Shown: positions 47,393-59,216, counted from the first letter of the stretch. The stretch: DNA of 64,000 bases from Acanthosepion esculentum (GCA_964036315.1 OZ038488.1:65003909-65067908); one strand, 5' to 3'. The notes: a model not told the origin generated them from the sequence alone. A program made the numbers and translations.

Positions 47393-48387
47393 AGAAAGGA
47401 TAGTAGTAGGAAATTAAGAGACTAGTGTTATTATTTGCACCTTGTGAAACAAACTTGTTAAGTAAAATGGGAAGCAGAAACAAGATTGGGAGTGATGAGG
47501 AAGGGAGAGAGTAAAGAGGCTTGAGGGTGTCAGAGAGAAGCAGCCCATTTGCAAGAGACGAGCTTGGACAGCTGACATTACTGAAAGCATCATAGTTGCC
47601 AAGTCCACATCAGGTTGGATAGAGAAAGGGTGGTGGTGGTGGTACTACTATTACTACTACTACTATTCAGTACACTTTTTCCTCCCAATAAAAAAGTGGA
47701 GAGGCAGAAAGGCAAAAACTCAACACACTGAATGAGATTAACTGCAACACAAGCAATAATATCCCAATGTTATATGCAGCTGAAGTAACTGCTCTCAAAG
47801 GAAACAAAATCTAGTCTAGACAACATAGTTGTACACAATAGGGGATCCACAAGAGTGTTTTCATGTATGGGCTGACCCTTTAGCTAAAAAAAACACAAGG
47901 AGGGGTGTCATTTGACAGATAAAAACTTCTAACAAAGTAGAAACTAAAACAAAGACAAACAAGGCATTTTTCACTGTTTGTAATTGTCAGTCACCCAAAA
48001 AAGAAAGGGAGGAAAATTCTGAAAGATGAAATCTGAGGAGAATGCTAATACCCATCATCTTGTGCATATCACCTGGTTAGAATTACGACATATTACTGAA
48101 GTTTGTCTTTAAGCTTTCTAGGAAAATTGTCAAAGAATTGGAATTTAATCATTTCTACAAGGGGAAGGGCAAGAGTTGAGCTTCAGTACTGAAACTGGTA
48201 GGACACAAAAAGATGGGACATCAGAATACAGATAAAATTATAGGAAGTTGCCAATGTTAATGAAACTCAATTTGAGTATTTTACATATAGTTTTACATCA
48301 AAATAATGTGGAAATGCATGCATGTGCAATTCCACATAACACTGTATACTTGCACAGTATGAGGAAAGCTAAAATAGGCAGATTATA
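46661..48387. other. No gene seen; A run and trinucleotide repeats
   Basis: An A run lies at 47361-47388 and a compound (TGG)n-(ACT)n repeat at 47630-47667. Open frames on the minus strand at 47223-47608 have no recognised motif. Confidence 0.55.
47630..47667. repeat. (TGG)n-(ACT)n trinucleotide repeat
   Basis: Four or five TGG units are followed by about seven ACT/ATT units. Confidence 0.85.
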
Positions 48388-49516
48388 CAAGGATGGGCAA
48401 AAAAATTCATAGGCTGACTATGAAGGAGTGATGCTAGAACTGTGAAATCTTGCATACATTAATTTCAATTCTTATTAACTGCACTGTTTCTTTCCAGGCA
48501 AAATGACATCTGATTATACAAAGAAGATTTTAAAAGTAACTTGTCATGACTTCTCTTGAAAAATGGACAAAATTTGGCATTTGTGGTGTTATCGTGTATC
48601 TGCAGAAAAAATGGGTTTATTATCCAAGGACATTCATGCTGACATGGTTGTTACTACATTGGGAGGGAGAGTCATGAAGATGGCCCAAAGTCTGAACATC
48701 CTGCAACTGCCACCACCAAAGGAAACATTGATTGTGTTCATCACATGTTAATGGATGTTAGGCAATTGACTATAAATAAAATAGTTAATATTATTAGCAT
48801 ATCCTATGAGAGAGTTGAAAATATTCTCCACAATGAACCTGGCATGATGAAGGTTTCTGCTTGGTGAGTGTCAAGTCTTGACACCTGATCAACTGATCAC
48901 ATATTGGGAAAATCTGACATTGTTTGAGGCAGATTCAGCCGTCTTCCTTGAACATTTCCTAACCCAGGTTAAGTGTTGAATTCACCACTGAGCCATGCAG
49001 TGGAAAAACCCTTCCTTATCTACTCCGAAGAAAACCAAAATCATTTCATCTGCAGGGAAGGTGATGGCTTCAGTTTTTCTGGATGCAAAAAGGCATTGTG
49101 TTTAGTGAATATCTTCAAAAAAGCCACACCATCAATGGAGAGTATTATGCCAACTTGCAGAGGCAGTTACCCAAATGTCTGAGAAAACTAACTGACAAAC
49201 TTGATTTCAACGGTTGTTGTGCATGACTGGCTTTGAACTGGTTGATCACTCTTGATTCTCCTGATTTGGCACCATATGACTATCATCTGTTTCCCAACAT
49301 GAAAAAACACTTGGCTGGGAACCAATATTGCTGTTGACTTTTTTTAAGCAACAAGATGGAAGTTTCTGCAACACCGATGGCAGAAGTGTGTGGACTGCAA
49401 TGTGTGTGTGCGTGTGTGTGTGTGTGTGGGGGGGGGTATGTTGAAAAATGAACCTCATTTGGTTACATTCCATGAGAGTATCTTGATCAGCCTGTGAATT
49501 TTTCAGCCAACCCTCA
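48388..49516 (+). pseudogene. Mariner element (third type), both ends present, decayed coding
   Basis: The ends CAAGGATGGGCAAAAAAATT(CATAGGCTGA) and, reverse complement of the right, TGAGGGTTGGCTGAAAAATT(CACAGGCTGA) are inverted and flanked by TA. Blocks in order: KIVNIISISYERVENILHNE, GMMKVSAWWVSSL, an early catalytic region lost to decay, KPFLIYSEENQNHFICREGD, LLILLIWHHMTIICFPT (frame-shifted form of the SPDLAPYDYHLFP motif), and FLQHRWQKCVDC. The C-terminal codons run into a (GT)n tract at 49401-49436. Length, 1,129 bp, is slightly below a complete mariner. Confidence 0.8.
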
Positions 49517-49537
49517 TATAGTTAATTACAGAATACG

Positions 49538-49539
<2 letters not shown>

Positions 49540-49576
<37 letters not shown>
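49540..49576. repeat. (TA)n microsatellite
   Basis: A pure TA run begins about 25 bases after the mariner end. Confidence 0.9.
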
Positions 49577-49578
<2 letters not shown>

Positions 49579-51930
49579 AAAATCATCAAAAGTTCTTGTA
49601 AATAAATTCTTACTAAAAAAAAAGGCTTCACAAAATGTCCTTTCTTTAGACAGTACAGTAATACAGATTTAATCACGTACAGTACATGTACAAAGCTAAA
49701 GAGGCCAAGCATGCCGACCTGACTTACGATTTAAGTGGATGTGTGCGTGTCAACTAGCGGCATTAAACAGTAGAACTCAACCTCTAAATTAATGCTCTTA
49801 TCATAGTTCTTGGACATGACATATTGCAGATAAACAACCTTGGATACACAGAAGTTAACTATTGAAAATAGATATAATGGTATGCTGATAATTTATCAAA
49901 CCAAATCAAATTTTGTTTATATTTTTGCCTATTTCTGCTGTTGAATCCAAAATCTAGTTTATAGGGGAAATTGAATACACAAAGAAAAGCTCTTCCTTAA
50001 AAATATAATGTCTATTTTCAATTTGACTTGAATAACATGTGGAGAAGATCAAAGTCTTAAAAGTGTAACCAACATCTTTCTCAGGTTCATAATAAAAGAG
50101 GAAGTAAGCATTCAGTTGAAGAGCATATATCTGGTGACAAATGTGTTCATTGTAGATGTATAAGATAACAAATGATAAGCAAAAAAAAACTGCAAAGTAA
50201 CCAGTTAAATAACAGACAAGCAGAAGACAGTGAGCTTTAATACCTTCCCATTTAGTTATGAACATGCTAAATATTTCCTTCTTTCAGGATTTCAATAGGT
50301 ACAACCAGTTAAAAAAAAAAAAAAAAAAAAATTATCAAACTTTTGTAAAATTTTCATCTTGGTGTTTTAATTTTGGTTATAATTGGAAGAAAGAAAAAAA
50401 GCCATAAAATACATTTTCAAAATTAATGCAGTTATCTAAAATTACTTCATGAATGTTCAAATTTTGAATGTTTCTCTAGAACAGTTGAAGTACAGGTAAC
50501 CAAAAATAACAAAAACCTGCTTCTTTGTATGCAATCTGATATACCAAAAAAGCATCTAGGGTAACCAAAGGAGATGTCAATTCTTTATTAATCACCATCC
50601 ATACATGCTAACTGCTTTAAACCTAAACAATAAATAAATACAATTTTCAAGTTTTTTTGGTTCAATGAATTTTGTTAAACTCTTACATTTCTCAATTATT
50701 AAAACAGCTATTTAATAACCCATCAGAAGTGGTCATGCAGAAAGAAATTTCAAAATATTAAAAAAATTATTCAGATTGTTCACTTTCAGATTCAGGGTAT
50801 ATTTTTGATAACTTCAGTTGAACTTTCCAATTTCAATTGATTTAAAGAACAATCATATAGAAACAAATATTTTTTAGTATTCCCCCGACTCCACCAAATG
50901 TTTTATTAATATTTCAAAACTAAACAACAGGAGTTTGACTGATAAATAAAAAAATAAATTATTTTAAACTTTTCTGAAAATCAATTTTTCATTAATAAAT
51001 TCAACCAGAAATAAATACATATTGAAAATATTATTGAAATCCAATAATTAACAAATTGTTATATTTTCTTATACAATTAACAACTTTTAAAACCCATCAT
51101 ATTTATATGTTGTATAATTCTTATATTGGCAATTTTTTTTCATTTTACCACTGAAACAAAGATTATGTAAGACATGTAAGCTTGAAAAACCTTATTTAAG
51201 AAATTAGTAGGGGGTGGGACTGACATTAATTAAAAGTTCAACCTATTTACACAAAAAGCTGATCAGTGGAACACTTTCGGATCACAATTTTTTTTCTTAT
51301 AATCAGCCAGTATTAAACAGATTAGTATGAAAAAAAAAAAAGACATAATTCTGTTTATAACTGGTCCTACTAAGTAGCTATTTATTGTAACTGATGATCC
51401 ATTTAACCAGAATCAAAATAAAGTTTCCATGTTGAGAAGATTCAAGCAAAAATGTCTTTTTACTATGAGCCAGCAATTAACTTTATTCAAATAGATTTTT
51501 TTTTTTTACACACTGAAAACAAGAGAAAGGAGGAGTGAAAAATGAAATCAAAAATCACATAATCCTGACAATGATACAGAAGCGCAGAATGACAGCTTGG
51601 CTAGTTTATTATTTGAGAGAAGGATAATGAGGTGGGCGGAGATATCTGTTCCTTATGTATCTTTTTTTAAAAAAAAAAAATTTTTTTCGGTTAGTATTTA
51701 AAATATGAAAAAATTTGTTAATTTGCATAAAACTATTGGATAAAATTATTTCTTATTTGACTATAGTACAAATTGAAGAAAACCTCATGATTCACTTATT
51801 TCTGGTACTCAAGAATGTTGTCTTGGATGATTTTTTTTTTTTAATTTTGTTTAATTTAAAATCTCTTCTATAACAATGTTGTATGCTTTGTTTTATGTAT
51901 CGCTTGTTAGCATAAACTTATGCCTTCAAT
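49577..51930. other. No gene seen; A+T-rich spacer
   Basis: No motif-bearing frame or repeat end was found. A palindromic A/T block lies at 51661-51688. Confidence 0.55.
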
Positions 51931-53824
51931 TTAACACTTTCACTGCTACTCATTTGCCCAGTGCTGCACCCATCCGGCCAGCCATTTTTAAAGAAAATGC
52001 CAAATTCCAACTTACATATTTTATTACACAGAAAACTGGCACCAGCATTCCATTTTCATGGATATACCTGGGAATAACTTACCAGATCAGTAATGGGTAT
52101 ATACATCTTTTGAAGCAAATTTCTTGCTCCACTTGATGGTTTTGCACGTACAGGGATAATATTTTGCCATCTGGTCCAGTTTGTCAACACCTGATATATG
52201 TTTGTTGTAGTCCAGCACACATGCAGGTTTTCGAATTGGCTGATTGTTCTTGTCCTGAGTACCAGAATCTTCCATCCTAGAATCATGGAGAGTGGAGATC
52301 ATTTTTACTGGGCGTTTGTCCTTCCACATGAGCACTAACACATCTCCATCCCTACGAAATGTCACCTGTCCCCACTGAAGGTGATCAGCTTCCTGCCGCA
52401 GGTCACGAGGAGCACCACAGTTCAGCCGAAGTGTACCACAAACATGAACTTTCCGCTCATCTTCCAGAAAGAATTTGGCCAATGCGACACTGTAAGTACA
52501 CTTTATAGCCAAAGCCATATAGGTGCTCCAGAAGTCCACCACAGATCTGCTGAACTGTTCTGCCAATACCACAATAGAGTTCATAGTTACAGATGTAACC
52601 ACTACTCGACTCAGAAACAATGTACCCTTTCATCCCATATTTGTCAGGCTTCTGAGGATTATAGACCCGAAAATCTCACACGGCCACGTCATTTGAGCAT
52701 CCCTTCATCTAGGGAAAGTTTTTCCTCAGGAGTGTACACAGCTTTGAACCTGTTTATAATGTAATCATAAACAGGACGGATCTTGTAGAGCCGATCTTCA
52801 TCATTGTCAGAGCGAGCACTATTGTCACTGAAGTGAAGAAACTTAAGAATCAGAAGAACTTTATCCCTAGCTATGGTCTCTGAATAAAACGCAGTCACCA
52901 CTTTCCAATCAGTGCTCCAGTACATCTGAATTTCAGGCTTTTTCACTATTCCTGTGTTGAACAGTAGGGCCAAGAACAGCCAAAAGTTTTCCATTGTCAA
53001 GTCCTTCCACCGGCGACAGCGAGAATACTGTTTCAGATTGGGGTGTTCTTGGAAATATTGTTGAGCATATATATTTGTTTCTTGCACAATAATGTTTACA
53101 AGGTCATCCGTGAGAAACATTTTCAACCACTGAAGGCAACACCCTGGATCATTGGGCTGCATATTTATGCCTGGAGTGCCAGTGAACTGATGCACATGTG
53201 GAAGTCTGTCAATATTTGTCCAGTTCCCCACCTGATTTTGATTTCTCCTGCCCTGATTTCGTCTACCACTGGCTGGAGCCGGCTGTGGAGCATTACCAGG
53301 ATCAGCAGGGCCAGGCCTATGCACAGCGGGTGCTGCAGGCATTGCAACAGGCCCACCAGGTGCTGCAAGCATTGCATTATTTACTACACCGGTGGCGCCT
53401 ATGGGCTGACCATAACCTTGGCCATGATGAACATTCACGACAACATCACCGTGATCGCTCAAATCATCGCTAATATTTCCGTCAGTTTCACTTTCACGAC
53501 CATTACCATCCTCCCGCACGTACTCGGGATCATCAGAATCAGAATTTTCGCTAAATCGATCCGATTCAGAGTCATCGTCATGCTAGCTGCATTTTCGTCA
53601 GGAATATTTTCAAATTAGATACAAAACTACCATGACGTAGAGAAAAATTGAGGCTGACTAATAATTTGCATGATAGAACAGTTAGAATTTCCTGTATTTT
53701 ACGATAGGTGGCGCAACGGGACACTCATACCAGTGGTATGCAAAAAACGTAGGTTTCCGTACTTAGCCAGCTGGAGCAAGATAAGAAAAACAAAGATCTC
53801 CGTAGTTAGCAGCGGAAGTGTTAA
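51931..53824 (-). mobile_element. Full-length piggyBac transposon with TTAA flanks
   Basis: The left end TTAACACTTTCACTGCTA and the reverse complement of the right end TTAACACTTCCGCTGCTA differ at two positions. TTAA is the piggyBac target, duplicated on insertion. The 1.9-kb interior holds one transposase gene read from right to left. It is G+C-richer than the surroundings. The ends are much better preserved than those of copies A and B, so this is a separate, younger piggyBac family. Confidence 0.95.
52087..53577 (-). pseudogene. PiggyBac transposase (DDE_Tnp_1_7 / PGBD type), broken
   Basis: The N-terminal half is open: an acidic leader (DDDSESDRFSENSDSDDPEY), a Gly/Pro/Ala-rich linker, then HQFTGTPGINMQPNDPGCCL, WKDLTMENFWLFLALLFNTG and LSLDEGMLK with the first catalytic Asp. 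A TGA at 52689-52691 replaces the usual Trp, a frameshift follows near 52665, and a second shift near 52500 removes the stretch with the second catalytic Asp (usual YMDNFYNS). The third frame resumes with ALAKFFLEDERKVHVCGTLR, DKRPVKMISTLHD and HISGVDKLDQMAKYY, holding the third Asp. A start codon is missing: an in-frame stop lies just upstream of the acidic leader. Confidence 0.93.
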
Positions 53825-55181
53825 GATATTTATTAGTCATAATAAAGTTAATCAAATAGGCATTTTTAAATATATAGTGAGCAATATTTACAAAGAAATA
53901 TTTAAGGAAAGCAAAACTATTCATAGGCCTAATAGGAAATGCTTTGAGTAAATATTTCAGAAAAAAAAAAACAAATAATTACATAGACATAGCAAATACA
54001 AAAATCAAAAACAGAAATATCAAAAATTAAATTTAGTCAGTAGAAAAAGTAGAAAAAAATAGTTCAGAAAAGCTGACTGCAAAAATCCACAAAGGAATGT
54101 TTGATGAAAGACATTGAATTTATTAAATTTTGCCAATCAGGTAATTTTCTATTTACATTAAAATCACATCTGAATTAGGTAAGCAAGTTTGTATCTGGCA
54201 TTACATATTTTCAATAATAAAATCTATAAATGTTGACATGGAGCCAGAATCTCTCTTTTTCATTACAAAAAAACTGCACTAAACTAAAAGACGTCACTGA
54301 AATTTATTGATGTTTATCTTTTGGCAACCAAAACTAGCATTTCCCTTACTATTGCACAATGCGACAAATCACTAACATTCACATCATGTGGTAATCTTTA
54401 AGTGCAGTTGAATAGAAATTGCATAACTGTTTGAGCCAAATTATCAAAGTCATATTTTTGAAGAGTTAAACTAGGCACACAGAATCTTGCAAGTTTTAGT
54501 GCATAATATTCTAGCCACATGAAATTGCTTTTATAATATAGAAACAATTCTGAAAATCACGTTTTGTTGAGGTTTTTTTTTTTTTTTTTAATTTAAAAAC
54601 TTTTTACTATCCTTAATGTATATTATTTTTATGAAATTAAGCATTTTGGAAATAATCTTTAATCCTGATTAATCATCACTATGTTAAGTTAAAAACATTG
54701 TTTGATATTGTCTTTTATATTAAAATACTATAATCTGAAACCTGTAAACAGAATATAACTGTGATAGCATAATACTATTTAGCACCACCCATATATCTGT
54801 AAGGTCTTAATGTAGAAAAGAAATCAGTATATCCCAATAGTTTTTGAATGTGTAAGACAATGTTATCTGAGGATATCAGTCACTTGACAAAGATATTTTA
54901 TTATTTTATACACATTTACAATATGAGTGGGGATAAAAGAAAAGGGGGTTATTTGATTACAAACAAAATAAAAAAAGAAAAGTAAAAACAAAAGGTAGAA
55001 TTTAATCATGAACATTTTGGCATCCAGATCATCAGAAATGTTTTGGACACAAGTCTATTTTAAGTCTTTCCTAGTTTAATGTTCAAACAGATTCTCAAGA
55101 CCACAAGAGCAAATACCATGAAGACAGTTCTGATTAATATTGAATATCTATAAAAATGAAAAATTTACATGAAACAAATTG

Positions 55182-55222
<41 letters not shown>

Positions 55223-55269
55223 GCATATCTTCATTCAAGCAAAATAGACAAAATAGCTATAATAACAAA
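53825..55269. other. No gene seen; possible Penelope end
   Basis: At 55008-55046 the minus strand reads TTTCTGATGATCTGGATGCC followed by AAAATG, a possible decayed hammerhead-like core upstream of the Penelope remnant. A (TA)n run is at 55184-55219. The rest is A/T-rich. Confidence 0.4.
55184..55219. repeat. (TA)n microsatellite
   Basis: Eighteen TA units precede the Penelope-type coding remnant, as at the other Penelope copy (23459-23523). Confidence 0.9.
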
Positions 55270-56000
55270 TTTAATAAACTCTGCAAAAATTAATGCTTCC
55301 ACAAAAACATTTTCTACACTGAATTAAAAAACATTTAACAAACTCATTAATAATGACTTTCCTAATCACATCATTGATGAACAAATTAGACGAGCCATTA
55401 AGAATAAATCAAAAAGAACATAATACTTCCTCAAATAAACCTAAATATATCAGCCTACTAAACCATAATCACATACATTCTAACTATAAACAAAATGAAA
55501 AGGTCCTAAAAATCTCAGTAGTACTAATATAGTCACCACTGCTCCCAGCAAAAAATTAAAAAAAAAGGAAAAAAATAAAACTAATTATATACTATACTAA
55601 ATTTAACACAATCAACTTAATCATATGCAATAACTCTTCTCTGTCAACTAACATTTATGAAAAAAAAACAACATTGGATATCAGTTTAAATGTCCTTTGG
55701 GAGATTGTATTTCTGACAAAAAATTAAGTATATATATTGGCTTAACAAACAACATTATCAAGACATCTTACAATCCATTTATCAAATACAAGTTTTATAG
55801 CATAACATTTAAAGACACATTCCTGTCCAGCTTAACAATACAGGAAAATACTTATTGACAACACCAATATACTACACAATGAAAATAATAAACAAAAATT
55901 TCAAATTCTTGAGGCCCTCTATATCAAAAGCAACCAACCAATACTGAACAAAATTTATTATGAGTATAGTAGCAATGTTTTAAAATGCATTTGAGTTGAC
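55270..56000 (+). pseudogene. Penelope-like element, C-terminal GIY-YIG part, broken
   Basis: The plus strand reads NKLINNDFPNHIIDEQIRRA and IKNKSKRT, then after a decayed stretch YQFKCPLGDCISDKKLSIYI with GLTNN, the Cys-containing start of a GIY-YIG nuclease, and later KISNS*GPLYQKQPTNTEQN, matching the usual IQILEALYIRKIQPTINRIN end with shifts. It is a different family from the copy at 23610-25195. The reverse transcriptase is missing, so the element is 5'-truncated. Confidence 0.7.
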
Positions 56001-56334
56001 TAACATTTAACAACATCCTGCAATTTACCATCTCTGGTTATCCCCCTGTACTGGAAATGCTTGTTTATAAAACATTGTAACCACAATGGTTAATTTTAAA
56101 ATAATTATAGCAGAGCATGTCTGCACATATTTGCATAAAATCACTCTCACAATGATTACAGTTACATTGTCTTCAGAATTCACCTCTGAGTATGATCTCA
56201 GGAGATCAAATGTACTTGGGTTAACAAAAAAATGGTGCCTTCCTTGATGAATTTCAACTTAACATCAAAAAGATAATTAGGGAACTAGAAAAGATTATAA
56301 GAATAGGCATAACATGTCTATTATTTAATATATA
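56001..56334 (+). repeat. Penelope-type terminal repeat, cut by a mariner
   Basis: After the coding remnant come a 3' region and CTGAGTATGATCTCAGGAG followed by ATCAAATGTACTTGGG, a hammerhead-like core with stem GATCTC/GAGATC and a changed GAAA. Next is ATGGTGCCTTCCTTGATGAA, shared with 37099-37200. The repeat stops exactly at the mariner insertion at 56335. Confidence 0.65.
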
Positions 56335-57547
56335 TTAGGACCTTGAATAAGTTCTCGCTGTTTTTCAACAGATGGTGTTCCCAGAACTGTGTGCATATAG
56401 TTTCATCTCTAGGGAAGTTTTATAAGCAAGCTTAAAATTCAGTGTATGTCACTTTGCTGAAGTGTAAACAACTTTGTTTTTCATAGTATTAAAACAGGTT
56501 GGATTTCATGCCAAAGAAAATGTGTTTGCAGGGAATTTTACTGCACTACTTTATTGAAAAGAAATTTACAGCTGAAGCACACAGAATTCTTGCTGAAACT
56601 TATGGCAACCATGCTCTGTCAGAAACAACATGTAGAGATTGGTTTAGACACTTCAAAAAAAATAATTTTGATGTTGAAGACAAAGAACGCTCTGGCGCAC
56701 CAAAAATGTTTGAAGACAAAGAATTGGAGGCACTACTTCATGAAGGCTCAAGTCACGCACAAGCTGAACTTGCAGAATCATTAGTTGATCAGACAACAGT
56801 TTCGAAACATTTGAAAGCCTTAGGAATAACTCAAAAGCAAGGACAGTGGGTGCCATACGAGTTGAAGCCGATAGGCATTGAACGGCGTCTTGTCATGTGT
56901 GAACAACTGCTTCAATGGCAGAAAAGGAAAGGTTTTTTGCATCGTATCATAACTGGCAATGAAAAGTGGATACACTACGATAACCCTAAGTGCAAAAGAC
57001 CATGGAGTAAGTCCAGCCATGCATCAACATCAGCGGCAAAGCCAAATATCCATGTTTCAAAGCTTCTGCTCTGCATTTAGTGGGAGCAGCTGGGTGTAGC
57101 TTATTATAAGCTGCTCAAAACTAACTGAAACCATCACAGGAGATCGTTATCAACTACAATTGGTGTGTTTGAGCCGAGCAGTGAAGAAAAAATAGCTGCT
57201 ATACAAGAAGAGACATGACAAAGTGATTTTGCAACATGACAACACTAGGCCACATGTTGCAAAACGAGTGAAAACCTACTTGGAAACACTTAAATGGGAA
57301 ATCCTACCCCACCCACCATATTCACCAGACAATGCCCCATCCGATTATCACTTGTTCCGATTGATGGCACGTGCCAAAAAATAGGTTGACTTGTTTTTCT
57401 AATGTGGAATTGGAATGCTGCCAGAAAGATGGGAAAAAGTAGTGGCTAGCAACGGACAATACTTTCAGTGACATGTTTCTTACTAATTTTTTTAAGTAAA
57501 ACATTACTTTTCATGAAAAATCAGCAATAACTTATTTAAGGTGCATA
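56335..57547 (+). mobile_element. Mariner element (fourth type), complete length
   Basis: Ends TTAGGACCTTGAATAAGTTC and, as reverse complement of the right end, TATGCACCTTAAATAAGTTA are inverted with TA on both sides (56333-56334 and 57548-57549). At 1,213 bp the element is close to complete. It inserted into the Penelope-type repeat to its left. Confidence 0.9.
56508..57495 (+). pseudogene. Mariner transposase, catalytic Asp lost and frame broken
   Basis: From ATG 56508 an open frame runs to 57080: MPKKMCLQGILLHYFIEKKF, AEAHRILAETYGNHALSETT, CRDWFRHFKKNNFDVEDKER (first helix-turn-helix), SLVDQTTVSKHLKALGI (second), QGQWVPYELKP, and ITGNEKWIHYDNPKCKR, where the first catalytic Asp (TGDEKW) is Asn. 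After a stop, shifted frames give TETITGDRYQLQL, LQHDNTRPHVAKRVKTYLET and PPYSPDNAPSDYHLF with the second and third Asp kept, and WEKVVASNGQYFQ at the end. The D-to-N change alone would abolish cleavage. Confidence 0.9.
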
Positions 57548-58339
57548 TATAATTAAACATGTGAAGATCATCATGAGTGTAACATCTATTTTATCATCTT
57601 GGTAATACAGATTGAACCTTCTCAGCAATAAGCCATAATTCATTTTGCATTTTACATATAGCAGTGTGGCAAAATGACAACTGACAAGAAATGTATGCAT
57701 GAAGAAGAGGTGGGTCATTAGAAGGATCCAATGATCCAGAAAATTGCACTCACTGAAATTCATCGGTGCTTGTTGAATATTTACAGAGATTAATGAATGA
57801 GAGCATAGGTGGTGATTAATGCAGGATAGCAATATATACAGCCAGGCTTTTGTTGATCACTGGTAAAAATGGGTGTGGCTATATAAGAATAAACATTGTT
57901 TTTTTTCAATGAAAATTCAATCTAGCCAATAAGAATATGGTGCTCCCTATATTCTTTAGTTTCCATAGAAATAAATACAAGGTATTATTTTTAGATTTTC
58001 CTTTATATATTACACAATTTTTTTTTAAATGTAAAAAAATAAAAATTCCGAGTTGAATTTGAGAAACATCCCCAAAAAGCAGTTGAATTTGTTTATTAGG
58101 TAAAATTTATGAGGATGTTATCCAGTACAAGAAAACTTTTTATGCAAAAACTAAAAATATATGTCATGTAACTTGCAAGTCTTAAACAATAAAGATGCTT
58201 TGCAAAGGTAGCTGACATGAAACCAGTTATAAATCTTCGGAACTTAAACACAAAATGTTTCATTATTATTTGTAATCTCCTCACATCACATCAATCAAGT
58301 AGTTGTTTATCAAATATTTTTTTTTTTAAGAAAAATATT
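57548..58339. other. No gene seen
   Basis: The sequence right of the mariner does not continue the Penelope repeat in a way I can recognise. An open frame on the minus strand at 57536-57832 has no motif. Confidence 0.5.
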
Positions 58340-58800
58340 TATGTATGATGTCTGCCCAGAAAGTATCCAAACATTTCGAATATTTCAAGAACCAGTTGCA
58401 TGGGCTGGATATAATTTTTATTTTTTATTTTTATTTTTATTTTTTAAATCAGCAGTGAGATGCTGTTGAGTGAACCTGTATATTGTGTAACTGTCACATT
58501 TGCAGTGAATATGCAGCAAGTTTTGCTTCAAGCTTGGGCGTTCAATCACAGAAATTATTTGAATGATTACAAAGGCTCTCAGGGATGATTCAATGAACAA
58601 AGCCCATATAAAATTTTAATACTGAGACTTCAGACTTGGCTGTAAATCTTCTGAAAGCAATTCACTCTGGAAAGCCTTCAATAAATAGAACACTTGAAAG
58701 TGTGTGGGATGCAATCAAAAGAAATTGACAGTGCAAGAATTTGAAAACAGATTTCACAGCTTTTCCACAAAGTATCAAGCCCTTCTGAATATATCACCTG
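58340..58800 (+). pseudogene. Mariner N-terminal remnant
   Basis: TGTCTGCCCAGAAAGTATCC at the left resembles a mariner end. The plus strand gives ALRDDSMNKAHIKF, SSESNS, INRTLESV-like text (NRTLESVWDAIKRN) and LTVQEFENRFH in several frames, following the ...FGDDSMSEAQIK.WY.RFK.G pattern of mariner first helix-turn-helix domains. Stops are frequent and no catalytic part is present. An (A/T)-rich low-complexity insertion at 58415-58447 splits the left end. Confidence 0.6.
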
Positions 58801-58944
58801 CCCCCTTTTTCATGTCCCATATGATGCATTCATTGATTTGTTTTCTATGGCTTATCAACCTTTTGCAGGTTATATAAAGCCAGAAAATATCGTTAGATCA
58901 TAAAAAGTTTTTGGGATATGATTTTACTGATACAAGACATACTA

Positions 58945-59096
58945 ATTAACCCATAGCTTGTGGGGGAGAACTGAATTCATACCTTTCATAAGGATATTTG
59001 CACATAAGTCAATATTTAATGAACCCAACTAGAATTGGAACTCAGTTCTCGAATTTCTAATTCTGAGCAACTATCTATTACACCATCTGTATATCC
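58945..59096 (-). repeat. tRNA-type SINE, copy 3, directly after a 5S-like unit
   Basis: On the minus strand GGTGTAATAGATAGTTGC, AACTGAGTTCCAATTC and CTTATGAAAGGTATGAATTC follow the order of the copy at 31266-31460. The body is truncated after CTATGGGTTA. Its 5' end meets the 3' end of the 5S-like sequence without a gap. Confidence 0.65.
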
Positions 59097-59216
59097 AAGC
59101 TTACAACACTTGGTATTCCCAAGCAGTCACCCACCAAGATACTGATCTGGCTTGACATTGCTTAACTTCAGTGACCTTATAAGAACCAGTATTTTAATGT
59201 GATATTGCCATAAGCC
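59097..59216 (-). pseudogene. 5S rRNA-derived sequence (pseudogene or 5S-type SINE head)
   Basis: On the minus strand a 120-base unit starts GGCTTATGGCAATATCACAT, continues ACTGAAGTTAAGCAATGTCA, then AGTATCTTGGTGGGTGACTG, CTTGGGAATACCAAGTG and ends TTGTAAGCTT. This is the full-length order of animal 5S rRNA, including the internal control region boxes (AAGTTAAGC, CTTGG, GTGACTGCTTGGGAATACC). Substitutions in the 5' half, such as CTTATAAGGTCACTG, break helices, so it is not a functional gene. Expected length and both ends are kept. Confidence 0.85.

Noticed and set aside
53043..53618. 191-codon plus-strand frame and neighbours over the piggyBac element
   Set aside because: They are shadows of the minus-strand transposase, whose motifs and ends are clear.
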